Numbered from the stretch's first letter, positions 22,142-30,888 are shown. The stretch: DNA of 35,127 nt from JADCCX01 sp031373545 (GCA_031373545.1 JANMMT010000136.1:1-35127), one strand, 5' to 3'. A program made the numbers and translations. The notes: generated by a model not told the origin, from the letters alone.

Positions 22142-23182
22142 TCAGGCGACGCCCAGCTTCTTCTGCAGACTGGTGGATGAGGTGGTGTATTGAAAGGTCA
22201 GCCGCTTCTCGGGGTAGACATAGCGGTGCACCTTCTGCGCTGCGAGCGCGCCCTCGTGGAAGCCCGAGAGGATGAGCTTGAGCTTGCCGGGATACCAGTT
22301 GATGTCGCCCACCGCGAAAATGCCTGATGTCGACGTTTCGAAGGTTTCGGTGGAGACGCGCACGAGATTTTCATGCAGGCCGAGGCCCCATTCCGCCACG
22401 GGGCCCAGCTTCATGGTGAGGCCGAAAAAGGGCAGCAACGCGGTGCAGGCCACCTCGAATTCCTGATTGTCGAGGCCCCGGCAGACCGCCGCTTCCAGAT
22501 GCGGTGCGGCGCCCTTGAGGCCCATGACCTGCCCGAACACCAGCCCGATCTTGTCCTCCGCCGCCAGCCGGCGCATCTGCTCGACGGAATGGGGCGCGGC
22601 GCGAAACTCATCCCGCCGGTGCATGAGTGTCACGCGCGCGGCAATCGGCGCAAGGTTCAGCGTCCAGTCCAGCGCCGAATCGCCGCCGCCGACGATCAGC
22701 ACGTCGCGCCCGCGCAACGCCTCCATCTGGCGCACGGCGTAGAACACCCCTTCGCCCTCATAGGTCTCGATCGCGGGAATCGGCGGCTTTTTGGGCTGGA
22801 ACGAGCCACCGCCCGCGGCCACGATCACGGTTTTCGCCTCAAACACCACGCCTGCATCGGTGCTCACGCGAAACAGCGGCTGCTCCGGCGTGCCGATGGA
22901 TTCCACCCCGTCCACCTGCTGGTTGAGGTGGAATGTGGGGTGAAACGGCTCGATCTGCTTCAGCAGGTTGTCGACGATGCCCTGCCCCGTGATCACGGGA
23001 AACCCGGGAATGTCGTAGATCGGCTTTTCCGGGTACAGCTCGGCGCACTGACCGCCCACCTTGGGCAGGATATCGACGAGGTGGCATTTGATATCGAGCA
23101 AGCCCAGTTCGAACACGGTGAACAGCCCGCAAGGGCCCGCGCCGATGATCAGCGCGTCGGTGGAGATGATTGCAGAGGACAT
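22142..23182 (-). CDS. Ferredoxin/flavodoxin-NADP+ reductase (TrxB-like type 2)
   Basis: A 346-residue thioredoxin-reductase-fold flavoprotein of the ferredoxin-NADP+ reductase type 2 family. The FAD-binding GAGPCGL lies at residues 14-20, GGQCAELYPEKPIYDIPGFP is the family's signature, and NADPH is bound at VLIVGGGDSALDW. The redox-active CxxC of true thioredoxin reductases is absent. It is the first gene of the operon, with one base to the FAD subunit gene. In E. barkeri, 6-hydroxynicotinate reductase draws electrons from ferredoxin, so a reductase co-transcribed with an Hnr-type enzyme would fit as its NADPH-linked electron supply; this is inference. ATG at 23182. Confidence 0.9.
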   Translation of the reverse strand: MSSAIISTDALIIGAGPCGLFTVFELGLLDIKCHLVDILPKVGGQCAELYPEKPIYDIPGFPVITGQGIVDNLLKQIEPFHPTFHLNQQVDGVESIGTPEQPLFRVSTDAGVVFEAKTVIVAAGGGSFQPKKPPIPAIETYEGEGVFYAVRQMEALRGRDVLIVGGGDSALDWTLNLAPIAARVTLMHRRDEFRAAPHSVEQMRRLAAEDKIGLVFGQVMGLKGAAPHLEAAVCRGLDNQEFEVACTALLPFFGLTMKLGPVAEWGLGLHENLVRVSTETFETSTSGIFAVGDINWYPGKLKLILSGFHEGALAAQKVHRYVYPEKRLTFQYTTSSTSLQKKLGVA

Positions 23183-23293
23183 GCGTGAGGGGCTCTATGC
23201 TTTCGGGTGATTTCCACAGAAGATAGGAGCCATTCTCGCCTGCTGTCCATCCGTACAATTGGGCAGTGCTGTCGCAGTGATGGAAAACGACCG

Positions 23294-24652
23294 ATGACCC
23301 GCAGCCTGCTGCTCAAGAACGCCGACATTCTTGTCACTATGGATGACACCCGCCGCGAGATCGTGGGCGGGGGTGTCTACATCGAGGACAACCGCATCAC
23401 CGCCGTGGGGCCGAGCGGTGGGCTGCCACAAACCGCTGACGAGGTGATCGATCTGGCCGGCCATGTGCTGATGCCTGGCCTCGTCAACACGCATCACCAC
23501 ATGTTCCAATGCCTGACGCGGGCGACGCCCGGCGGGCAGGATGCGGAGCTGTTCGGCTGGCTGAAGGCGCATTATCCGATCTGGGCACGCATCACGCCCG
23601 AAATGTTCCATGTCGCAGCAAAAACCGCCATGGCCGAGCTCATGCTCTCGGGCTGCACCACCATGAGCGACCATCAATACCTCTATGTGAACGGGGCGAC
23701 GCTGGAGCAATCCATCGAGGCCGCGAGCGATCTGGGCCTGCGCTTTCACGCCGCGCGCGGCGCGATGAGCGTGGGCGAAAGCCAGGGCGGCCTCCCGCCC
23801 GATGCCATCACCGAGCAGGAGCCCGCCGTGCTCAAGGAAATGCAGCGCCTGATCGAGCGCTGGCATGATCCCGTGTTTGGCGCGATGCTGCGGATCGTGC
23901 TGGCGCCCTGCTCGCCCTTCACGGTGAGTGACGACCTGATGATCGCGTCGCGGGATATGGCGCGCGCCTACGGTGTCTCGCTGCACACGCATCTGGCGGA
24001 AAACGACAACGACATCGCCTACAGCCTCGCACGCTACGGCAAGACACCGACGCAGTATGTGGAGGATCTCGAATGGATCGGCCCCGATGTGTGGCACGCC
24101 CACTGCGTGAAGCTTGACGAGCCGGGCATCCGGCTCTTTGGCCGCACGGGTACGGGGGTGGCACATTGTCCCTGCTCCAACATGCGCCTCGCCTCGGGCA
24201 TCGCGCCCATCCGCCGCATGCGCGCCGAGGGCGTGCCCGTGGGCCTGGGCGTCGATGGCTCGGCTTCCAGCGACGCAGGGCATCTTCTCGGCGAGGCGCG
24301 TCAGGCGCTGCTACTGGCCCGTGTCGGCGGTGACCCTGCCGCCATGAGCGCCCGCGAGGCGCTGGAGATCGCCACGCGGGGCGGGGCCAAGGTGCTGGGC
24401 CGCACGGATATCGGCGCGCTCGCCCCCGGCATGGCCGCCGACATGGTGGCCTTCGACATGCGCAGCCTCAGCTTCGCCGGCGGCCTGCATGATCCCGTGG
24501 CGGCGCTGGTGTTCTGCACACCGGCCCAGGTGAGCTGGAGCCTCATCAATGGGCGCGTGGTGGTGCGCGCGGGGCATCTTGTCACGCTGGACCTGCCCCC
24601 GCATGTGGCGCGGCACAACATGCTGGCGCGCAGGTTGGTGCGGGGCGAGTAA
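23294..24652 (+). CDS. 8-oxoguanine deaminase-family amidohydrolase
   Basis: A 452-residue amidohydrolase of the 8-oxoguanine deaminase/ATZ-TRZ group, which removes an amino group from a heterocycle (8-oxoguanine to urate in the characterised members). Metal ligands are visible at H67 and H69 (NTHHHMF), the H231/H233 pair (HTHLAEN), H268-H270 (HAHCVKL) and D321 (GVDGSASSD). RGAMSVGESQGGLPPD, LAPCSPFTV and CPCSNMRLASGI closely resemble the 8-oxoguanine deaminase subfamily. It is transcribed divergently from the molybdenum hydroxylase/reductase operon across a 111-base gap, suggesting shared control. The start is ATG at 23294, where the family begins; the frame is open 29 codons upstream. Substrate not proven. 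Confidence 0.88.
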   Translation: MTRSLLLKNADILVTMDDTRREIVGGGVYIEDNRITAVGPSGGLPQTADEVIDLAGHVLMPGLVNTHHHMFQCLTRATPGGQDAELFGWLKAHYPIWARITPEMFHVAAKTAMAELMLSGCTTMSDHQYLYVNGATLEQSIEAASDLGLRFHAARGAMSVGESQGGLPPDAITEQEPAVLKEMQRLIERWHDPVFGAMLRIVLAPCSPFTVSDDLMIASRDMARAYGVSLHTHLAENDNDIAYSLARYGKTPTQYVEDLEWIGPDVWHAHCVKLDEPGIRLFGRTGTGVAHCPCSNMRLASGIAPIRRMRAEGVPVGLGVDGSASSDAGHLLGEARQALLLARVGGDPAAMSAREALEIATRGGAKVLGRTDIGALAPGMAADMVAFDMRSLSFAGGLHDPVAALVFCTPAQVSWSLINGRVVVRAGHLVTLDLPPHVARHNMLARRLVRGE

Positions 24653-24703
24653 GGCGCCGGCCAGCCCTTGCGGCCTCCCCACACTTCGCGCTACCGCCTG
24701 CGG

Positions 24704-25699
24704 ATGCATGCCACCGCCCCTGACCGCAACCCGAGTCTGGATACCCTGCGCGGGCTGGCGATCCTGCTCGTGCTCATCGGGCATTACGGCAAATTTGCGC
24801 CCTATGATGTGGCGGGTCAGCGCTTTGGCGACTGGGTCACGGATTTCGGTCATGGCGGCGTGCTGTTGTTCTTCGTGCTGTCGGGATTTCTGATCTGGAG
24901 CCGCGCACAAACAGTTGTCGGCCCCGTGTTTCTGCTCCGCCGCTTTGCCAAGATTGTCCCGGCTTACTGGGTCAACGTGGCGTTCGTGGCGCTGGCGGGC
25001 TTGTGTGTCAGCTTCTTTCCCGCCTTCGGCCTCAGGGACACGCTGGGCAACCTCCTGTTTCTGGAGGGGTCATTCGGAATCATCCCGCTGTCGGGCATTT
25101 ACTGGACGCTGGTGATCGAGGTGAAATTCTATCTCCTGTTTGCGCTGGTGTTCTTCACGCCCTTGCGGCCCCTGCTCTGGCTGGTGCCTCTCGCTGCTTT
25201 CGCAGCCAATACCGCCGCCTTCATGGCTTTAGGGCGGGCGAGCACCTTCCTGATTTATCTTCCCGCGTTCTTCGTGGGAGCGGCTTTGGCCGCGCAGGGG
25301 CGCGATCCATGGGCGAAGGGGATGCTCCCGGTCTGCGTGGCGCTGACCGCGCTGGGGCTTGCGCTGTTCGCGCCCTTCAGGGGCTGGCAGGCGGCGGTTT
25401 TTTTCGCCCTTGATGCCGCGCTGTTCTGGGTGGTTTATCGCGGCGGTTTCGAGGTCAGGTGGCTGGCGCTGCTCGGCGTCATTTCCTACTCGGTCTATCT
25501 CTATCACACGACCCTCGGTTATCCGCTGCTGGCTGAATACGGCCCCGGCCTGGGCGCGGCCTGGCCTGCGCTGCTGGTGGGCGTTGTGCTGCTGGTGGGC
25601 GCTGTCTCGTGGCTGTCCTGGCGCTTTGTGGAGCAGCGCGGTGTGGCGCTGGCCCGCGGCTTTGAAACACGCGGCTTTGAAACTCGGGTCCAGCCATGA
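24704..25699 (+). CDS. Acyltransferase 3 family membrane protein (OafA-like), first of pair
   Basis: A 331-residue integral membrane acyltransferase of the AT3/OafA family, which usually acetylates surface polysaccharides. The signature is LDTLRGLAILLVLIGHYG (about residues 12-29), with the conserved arginine and active-site histidine, then FFVLSGFLIW and LRRFAKIVPAYWVN. Around ten hydrophobic segments follow. ATG at 24704 was chosen over a TTG twelve codons earlier. The stop overlaps the start of the next acyltransferase gene (ATGA). A 15-bp in-frame tandem duplication near the end gives GFETRGFETR. Confidence 0.9.
   Translation: MHATAPDRNPSLDTLRGLAILLVLIGHYGKFAPYDVAGQRFGDWVTDFGHGGVLLFFVLSGFLIWSRAQTVVGPVFLLRRFAKIVPAYWVNVAFVALAGLCVSFFPAFGLRDTLGNLLFLEGSFGIIPLSGIYWTLVIEVKFYLLFALVFFTPLRPLLWLVPLAAFAANTAAFMALGRASTFLIYLPAFFVGAALAAQGRDPWAKGMLPVCVALTALGLALFAPFRGWQAAVFFALDAALFWVVYRGGFEVRWLALLGVISYSVYLYHTTLGYPLLAEYGPGLGAAWPALLVGVVLLVGAVSWLSWRFVEQRGVALARGFETRGFETRVQP
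25655..25684. repeat. 15-bp tandem duplication in the acyltransferase C-terminus
   Basis: CGCGGCTTTGAAAC occurs at 25655-25668 and 25670-25683, one extra base completing each 15-base unit. It encodes a doubled RGFET in the tail beyond the last membrane helix and looks like recent slippage without effect on the core enzyme. Confidence 0.85.
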
Positions 25700-26763
25700 G
25701 CCCGCACCGCTCCGACGCGCTCGATGGTTTGCGCGGGGTCGCGGCACAGGCCGTTTTCGTCTCGCATCTCCTCAATCATTTTCTGCCCAGTCTGCCGCTG
25801 GGCTTCAACGCCTGGCTCAGCATCGTCGCGCAACTGGCGGTGGTGGTGTTCTTCGTGCTGTCGGGTTTCGTGATCGCGGGCAGCATTCGCGCGCGCTCAA
25901 GGTCGGGGCCGTTTGACCTCACCGGCTTCACGCTCTCGCGCATCGCGCGCATCTATCCGCCCTACCTGCTGGCGGTCGTGCTGTGTTTCTGGATCGGCGG
26001 ACAAGTCACGGCGGGGCTGATCCCCCCGCCCGCACCCTTGCAGGGCTGGCCGGTGGATCTGTCATGGGCGGCCATCGCACGGGCGCTCACCTTTGCCTTC
26101 ACGCAGGGCGATCTGATGACGCGGCTCGATGGTCCGCTCTGGTCGCTGCGGCTCGAAGTGGTTCTCTACGTCGTGGCGGCCTGCGCGGCCATCACGCTCA
26201 CATGGCGCGGATGGTTCTGGCGCGCGGCGGCGGCACTGCTGGCGGCTCTGCTGCTGGCTGGGGCGTTGCGCACGCTCACGGGCACGGTGCTGGCCATGGC
26301 CACCTTTGGCCTGGGAGCAGCGGTGAACATCTGGGGGAACCGTGTGCGCGCGATCCTGAGCGCGGCGCTTGTCGAGCGAGTGGCCATCGGAGCGCTCCTC
26401 ATCGCCCTGCCGGTGCTCGGCTGGCCCGGCGTGATGCCCTATGCCAGTCCGGCAGGCACGGCGATGCAAATTCTTATTGCTGCTGCTGTGGCGCTGTGGG
26501 TGGCGCATCTTTCAACGGGTGCATGCGGCCTCAATCTCGCGCTTGCCCGCGCCAAGCCGCTCGGCGGCTATGCTTATACGCTGTATGTCATCCACATGCC
26601 GCTGATCTACGTGATCGCGCTGCTTCTGGGCGGTGTGGCTGCTGTGGTTGTCGCCTTCATCGGCGTGCAAGCGCTGGCTTTCCTGGCGGCGCAGCGTGTG
26701 GAACAGCACGCCACCGTGCTGCGCTGGCTGACGGCCCTGGTGCCTGCAAAACTCAGGCGCTGA
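25696..26763 (+). CDS. Acyltransferase 3 family membrane protein (OafA-like), second of pair
   Basis: A 355-residue AT3/OafA-type membrane acyltransferase. It opens SPHRSDALDGLRGVAAQAVFVSH with the conserved arginine and the likely active-site histidine, followed by FFVLSGFVIAGSI and FTLSRIARIYPPYLL. About ten hydrophobic segments follow. It is translationally coupled to the first acyltransferase by an ATGA overlap, so the two probably act on the same glycan at different sites. Its 3' end overlaps that of the convergent glycosyltransferase gene by 11 bases (26753-26763), leaving no room for an ordinary terminator. Confidence 0.9.
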   Translation: MSPHRSDALDGLRGVAAQAVFVSHLLNHFLPSLPLGFNAWLSIVAQLAVVVFFVLSGFVIAGSIRARSRSGPFDLTGFTLSRIARIYPPYLLAVVLCFWIGGQVTAGLIPPPAPLQGWPVDLSWAAIARALTFAFTQGDLMTRLDGPLWSLRLEVVLYVVAACAAITLTWRGWFWRAAAALLAALLLAGALRTLTGTVLAMATFGLGAAVNIWGNRVRAILSAALVERVAIGALLIALPVLGWPGVMPYASPAGTAMQILIAAAVALWVAHLSTGACGLNLALARAKPLGGYAYTLYVIHMPLIYVIALLLGGVAAVVVAFIGVQALAFLAAQRVEQHATVLRWLTALVPAKLRR

Positions 26764-27928
26764 GCCACCCGGCAGGCGGGCCGCTGCGCCGGGTGATCAG
26801 CCCGCGCCACAGCGCCTCGTATTGATCGACACAGGCCCCAAGCGCAAACCGCGCCGTGGCCCGCGCGCAAGCCGCCGCCCCGATGCGCGCCCGCAAAGGC
26901 GCATCCGCCGCAAGATGCAGGATCGCCGCCGCCAGCTCGCCGGGTGCATGGGCCGGCACGAACAGCCCGCTGATGCCCTTCTCCAGCGCATCGAGATTGC
27001 CGCCGACCGCCGTGATAACCATGGGCAGGCCCGCAGCCATGCCCTCGATCACGCTGTTGGAAAAACCCTCGGTGTGGCTGGCGAGCAGGCCGATGTCCGC
27101 TGCCGCATAGGGCGCGCGCGAGCCGGGCCATTCACCCGGCAGGACGATGTTGCCTCCAAGGCCGAGGGCTGTGATCTGCGCCCGCACATCCCCCAGCACA
27201 CCGCCATCACGGCCCGGCAGCAACAGCCGCCAAGGCTGCGGCAGGCGGTGCTGCATGGCATCCAGTGCCGCCAGCAGGTCGGCATGCCCCTTGTAGCTGT
27301 GAAAATTCGCCACCATCGTCAGCACGAGTGCCTCGGCAGGCAGGCCAAACGTGGCGCGCGCCGCTGCCCGCTCGGCGGCGCTGACCGCGCCCTCCAGTGG
27401 AATCCCGTTGTGGATGAGCGCCACGCGTTCGGGATGGCCGCTTTCGGCGCTCAGCTCCGCCGCCACGGAGGTGGAATTGCCCAGCAAAACAGCGGCCCGC
27501 GTGTGGGCCCAGGTCTCGGCGTAGGCCCCGAGCTTCTGTGTTGCCTTGTAGAATGCCAGACTGCGCCGGCCATAGACCAGCGCAGGGCGCTCCCGCCCGA
27601 GCAACACGCCCGCCAGCGTGGCCGCCAGATAAGGCTCGCTGAGATAGGCATGCAGCACCTGTGCATCCGTCTCGCGCACCGCGCGGCGGATCAGCCACGC
27701 CTGCGCCAGCGTGCGCAGCGGACGGCGAAGCGGGGCCGTGGGCGTGAGGATGCGGACGCCGCCCGCGCACAGCGGCTCTTCCAGCGCACCGCCGCGCTCC
27801 AGCAGCACGGCCGTGATGTCGAAGCCGCGCTGCACCAGGGCGGGCAGCACATGGAGCATATGCTGCTCGGTGCCGCCCGTGCGCATGGGTGGGCCGGCGA
27901 TCACAATCGGGGGGCGCGCTTCAGCCAT
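26753..27928 (-). CDS. Glycosyltransferase family 4 protein
   Basis: A 391-residue GT4 (GT-B fold) glycosyltransferase, cytoplasmic, transferring a sugar from a nucleotide donor onto a growing glycan. The acceptor-side GGTEQHMLHVLPALVQRG sequence (residues 18-35) is the usual N-terminal glycine loop. The donor site shows VANFHSYKGHADLL, and the E-x7-E motif is E287/E295 in SHTEGFSNSVIEGMAAGLP. The start ATG at 27928 lies inside the end of the amidotransferase gene (8-base overlap), so the two are coupled. Sugar and linkage cannot be predicted. Confidence 0.92.
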   Translation of the reverse strand: MAEARPPIVIAGPPMRTGGTEQHMLHVLPALVQRGFDITAVLLERGGALEEPLCAGGVRILTPTAPLRRPLRTLAQAWLIRRAVRETDAQVLHAYLSEPYLAATLAGVLLGRERPALVYGRRSLAFYKATQKLGAYAETWAHTRAAVLLGNSTSVAAELSAESGHPERVALIHNGIPLEGAVSAAERAAARATFGLPAEALVLTMVANFHSYKGHADLLAALDAMQHRLPQPWRLLLPGRDGGVLGDVRAQITALGLGGNIVLPGEWPGSRAPYAAADIGLLASHTEGFSNSVIEGMAAGLPMVITAVGGNLDALEKGISGLFVPAHAPGELAAAILHLAADAPLRARIGAAACARATARFALGACVDQYEALWRGLITRRSGPPAGWLSA

Positions 27929-29885
27929 GCGCCGGCCCGGCGGTGAGACCATGCTTCTGGCGCCAGCCCTCCAGCATGAGGATCGACCAAAGCACCGGTC
28001 CGTGGTCGGCGTGGCCAGAAAGGTGCGCCCGCCACAGCGCTTGCGCCGCGCCAGCATCGATCAACCCACCCTCCGCCAGCGCGGCGGGGGCGAGCACGCT
28101 CTCAGCCCATGGCCGCAACGGCCCGCGCAGCCAGGACGCCAGCGGCACGGCAAACCCGGCCTTCGGGCGCTCGAACAGCGCGGGTGGCACATGCCGTGCC
28201 AGAATCGCCCGCAGCATGGCCTTGCCCACGCCGTTGGGGCGACGGAGGGCGGGCGGCAGGCGCATGGCCCATTCCCAGATCCGTGTGTCGAGCAGCGGCA
28301 CGCGCACCTCCAGCGCCACGGCCATGCTGGCGCGGTCCACCTTGGTGAGGATGTCATCGGGCAGGTAGGACAGCGCGTCGATCACCTGCATGCGGGTCAG
28401 CGGATCGGCGATATCCGCCGTGCGGGCAGCGTCATAGGCTGCAGGTTGATGCTCGCCGGCATGCCCCGTGAGCGCTTGCGGCGCGCTGTGCAGCGCCAGC
28501 AACTGGCGGTAGCCGCTGACAAAATCCGGCGCTGCGCCCAGCATCAGCGCCCGTTGCAGGCGGTGGCCGGGATGCGCGCTTGCGCCCGCACCTCTGCCCA
28601 TGCCTGCCAGGCGCGCCGCGCCGTTCAGCAGCGGCAGGGGCACGCGGCCCGCCAGCGCTCCGGACACGCGCCTTGCAAACGCGGGCGCGCGGCGTTGATA
28701 GCCCGCCAGTTGCAGGCCCCAGCCGTAACGCTCATAGCCCGCAAAGCCCTCATCCCCGCCATCGCCCGAGAGCGCCACAGTGACATGCCCGCGCACAAGC
28801 TTGGCCAACAGCAGCGTCGGAATTTGCGAGGAATCCGCGAAGGGCTCGTCGTAAACCGCCGCCATCTCCCCCACCAGATCCAGCGCATCCGCCGCTGTCG
28901 CGTGCAGCGTGTGATGCTCCGTGTGCAGGTGCGCGGCGACGGCGCTGGCGTGGGCGGATTCGTCGTAGGCCGCTGCATCAAAACCGATGGTGAAGGTCTG
29001 CACGGGGCGACTGGACGCCCGCTGCATCAGCGCCACGACGAGCGACGAATCGATGCCGCCGGAGAGAAACGCACCCAGCGGCACATCGGCGATCATCTGG
29101 CGCTCCACCGTATCGCTGAGGAGCGACTCTCCTTCTTCCACCAGCGCGTCCCACGGATCAGCATGGGGCTTGGCCGCGCCCGCCCGCGCGCCGTCATGCG
29201 GGCTCCAGAAGCGTGTCAGCACGGGTTCCGCCCCCGCGCGCCAGGTGAGCATGGTGCCCGGCTCCAGCTTGCGCACGCCGCGCAGCAAGGTCCAGGGCGC
29301 AGGCACATTGCCATGGCGGAGGAAGGCGTTGACGGCGGCGCGGTCGATGGTGCGCGGGCAGGTGGGGTCCGCCAGCAGCGCGCCCAGCTCCGAGGCAAAC
29401 GAGAGGCCGTCGGCGTTCCCCTGATACAGCAGCGGCTTGATGCCGAAGGGATCACGCGCCAGCGTCAGTTCGCGCGTTGCGCGGTCCCACAGCGCAAAGG
29501 CATACATGCCATTCAGAGACGCCAGGGTTTTGGCCACACCGTGGCGCTCCAGAGAGGCCAGCATGACCTCGGTGTCCGACGTGCCGGCAAACACTGCGCC
29601 TTGCGCCTCCAGTGCCGTGCGCATCTCGCGGGCGTTGTAGATCTCGCCGTTGTAGGTCAGCACGTAGCGGCCCGCATGCGAGACCATGGGCTGTGCGCCT
29701 GTGGGCGACAGATCGACGATGGCCAGCCGCCGCTGGGCCAGCGCCACGCCAGAGGACGCATCCAGCCACACACCCTCGCCATCGGGCCCACGATGCGCAA
29801 TGGCAGCGTTCATGGCTTGCACGACCGAGCGGAGATTCTGCTCCGCAGCGCCGCCCGCCTGCACTCGCCCTGCTATCCCGCACAT
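27921..29885 (-). CDS. asnB: Asparagine synthase (glutamine-hydrolysing)-like amidotransferase
   Basis: A 654-residue AsnB-family enzyme. The class II glutaminase nucleophile is C2 (MCGIAG), with QRRLAIVDLS, TYNGEIYN and GTSDTEVML blocks. The ATP-pyrophosphatase synthase domain has SGGIDSS at residues 275-281 and an SGDGGDEGFAGYERY motif. Such enzymes make asparagine, but copies inside polysaccharide loci are often thought to amidate sugar carboxyl groups; P. aeruginosa WbpS is an example. Here it lies between a UDP-glucuronate epimerase-like gene and a glycosyltransferase gene, so uronic acid amidation is a reasonable guess rather than a demonstrated role. Confidence 0.9.
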   Translation of the reverse strand: MCGIAGRVQAGGAAEQNLRSVVQAMNAAIAHRGPDGEGVWLDASSGVALAQRRLAIVDLSPTGAQPMVSHAGRYVLTYNGEIYNAREMRTALEAQGAVFAGTSDTEVMLASLERHGVAKTLASLNGMYAFALWDRATRELTLARDPFGIKPLLYQGNADGLSFASELGALLADPTCPRTIDRAAVNAFLRHGNVPAPWTLLRGVRKLEPGTMLTWRAGAEPVLTRFWSPHDGARAGAAKPHADPWDALVEEGESLLSDTVERQMIADVPLGAFLSGGIDSSLVVALMQRASSRPVQTFTIGFDAAAYDESAHASAVAAHLHTEHHTLHATAADALDLVGEMAAVYDEPFADSSQIPTLLLAKLVRGHVTVALSGDGGDEGFAGYERYGWGLQLAGYQRRAPAFARRVSGALAGRVPLPLLNGAARLAGMGRGAGASAHPGHRLQRALMLGAAPDFVSGYRQLLALHSAPQALTGHAGEHQPAAYDAARTADIADPLTRMQVIDALSYLPDDILTKVDRASMAVALEVRVPLLDTRIWEWAMRLPPALRRPNGVGKAMLRAILARHVPPALFERPKAGFAVPLASWLRGPLRPWAESVLAPAALAEGGLIDAGAAQALWRAHLSGHADHGPVLWSILMLEGWRQKHGLTAGPAHG

Positions 29886-29904
29886 GCCGTGCCGCTTTCG
29901 ATGA

Positions 29905-30888
29905 TCAGTTCACGCCGTGATAGCGTTTGAACCAGGCGATGAAGCGCGGCAAGCCTTCCGAGATCGGCGTGGTCGGCACATAACCCAGATCGCGCGTGCT
30001 TTCGGTGATGTCGGCGGAGGTCTCGGGCACATCGCCGACCTGCATCGGTTCATAGATCTTCTGCGCGGTGCGGCCCAGCTCCTTCTCGACCACGCCGATG
30101 AAATCCATCAGTTTTTCAGGCCGGTTGTTGCCCAGATTGTAGACCTTGTGCGGCGCCTCCCCCGCAACCACGGCGGGCGGATGATCGAGCGCCGCGATCA
30201 CGCCCCGCGCGATGTCATCCACATAGGTGAAGTCGCGCCGCATGTTGCCCTCGTTGAACACGCGGATCGGTTGCCCCTTCACGATCGCATCGGCGAAAAG
30301 ATATGCCGCCATGTCCGGCCGCCCCCAGGGCCCATAAACCGTGAAGAACCGGAGGCCGATGGCGGGCACGCGGAAACTCCAGGCGTAGGCCTCCGCCAGA
30401 TGCTCGCAGGCCAGCTTCGTGGCGGCGTAGATCGAGGCCGGGCGCTGCACGTTGTGCGTGATCGAAAAGGGCTGCACCGTATTGCGGCCATAGACCGAAG
30501 ACGACGAGGCGTAGACGAAATTGCGGTTGTGCTTCATCCGCTTGGCCAGTTCAAACAGCACGACCTGCCCCATGACGTTGGAATCCACATAGGCATAGGG
30601 GTCGACCAGCGAATGGCGCACGCCCGCCTGCGCGGCGAGGTGGATGATGCCCTCCACGTCGGGGTGGCTGTCTGCCAGCGCCAGCATCGTGTCCTTGTCG
30701 GCGATGTCGGCTTCCACCAGCGTGAACCGCGCAAATGCACGCAGCCAGGCCAGCCTGTCCTGCTTGAGCTGCGGGCTGTAATAGCTGTTGAGGTTATCGA
30801 TGCCGATGACCGTGTCGCCGCGCTCCAGCAAAGCCTTGGCAACATGGGAACCGATGAATCCGGCTGCGCCGGTGACAATGACTTTCAA
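29905..30888 (-). CDS. NAD-dependent epimerase, UDP-glucuronate 4-epimerase-like
   Basis: A 327-residue short-chain-dehydrogenase-fold sugar epimerase. The NAD site is GAAGFIGSH (7-15), the catalytic pair is Y154/K158 (SIYAATK), and SSSSVYG lies at about 128-134. IDNLNSYYSPQLKQDRL and RFFTVYGPWGRPDMA are the hallmarks of the UDP-glucuronate 4-epimerase group, which converts UDP-glucuronate to UDP-galacturonate in the cytoplasm. The start is TTG at 30888 (MKVIVTG); no ATG or GTG lies in frame nearby upstream, and AGGGG is about ten bases before it. It is first in a three-gene operon, 19 bases ahead of the amidotransferase. A large palindrome sits in its leader. Confidence 0.92.
   Translation of the reverse strand: MKVIVTGAAGFIGSHVAKALLERGDTVIGIDNLNSYYSPQLKQDRLAWLRAFARFTLVEADIADKDTMLALADSHPDVEGIIHLAAQAGVRHSLVDPYAYVDSNVMGQVVLFELAKRMKHNRNFVYASSSSVYGRNTVQPFSITHNVQRPASIYAATKLACEHLAEAYAWSFRVPAIGLRFFTVYGPWGRPDMAAYLFADAIVKGQPIRVFNEGNMRRDFTYVDDIARGVIAALDHPPAVVAGEAPHKVYNLGNNRPEKLMDFIGVVEKELGRTAQKIYEPMQVGDVPETSADITESTRDLGYVPTTPISEGLPRFIAWFKRYHGVN

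Noticed and set aside
23183..23293. Divergent gap between the flavoprotein and deaminase genes, examined for an operator
   Set aside because: Only a short TCCATC/GATGGA inverted repeat was seen, too weak to call a regulator site, although shared control of the two sides is likely.
27711..29930. 739-codon plus-strand open frame
   Set aside because: It lies antisense to the amidotransferase and glycosyltransferase genes, which have clear catalytic motifs. Its product is Arg/His/Gln-rich without domains, the usual shadow in GC-rich DNA.
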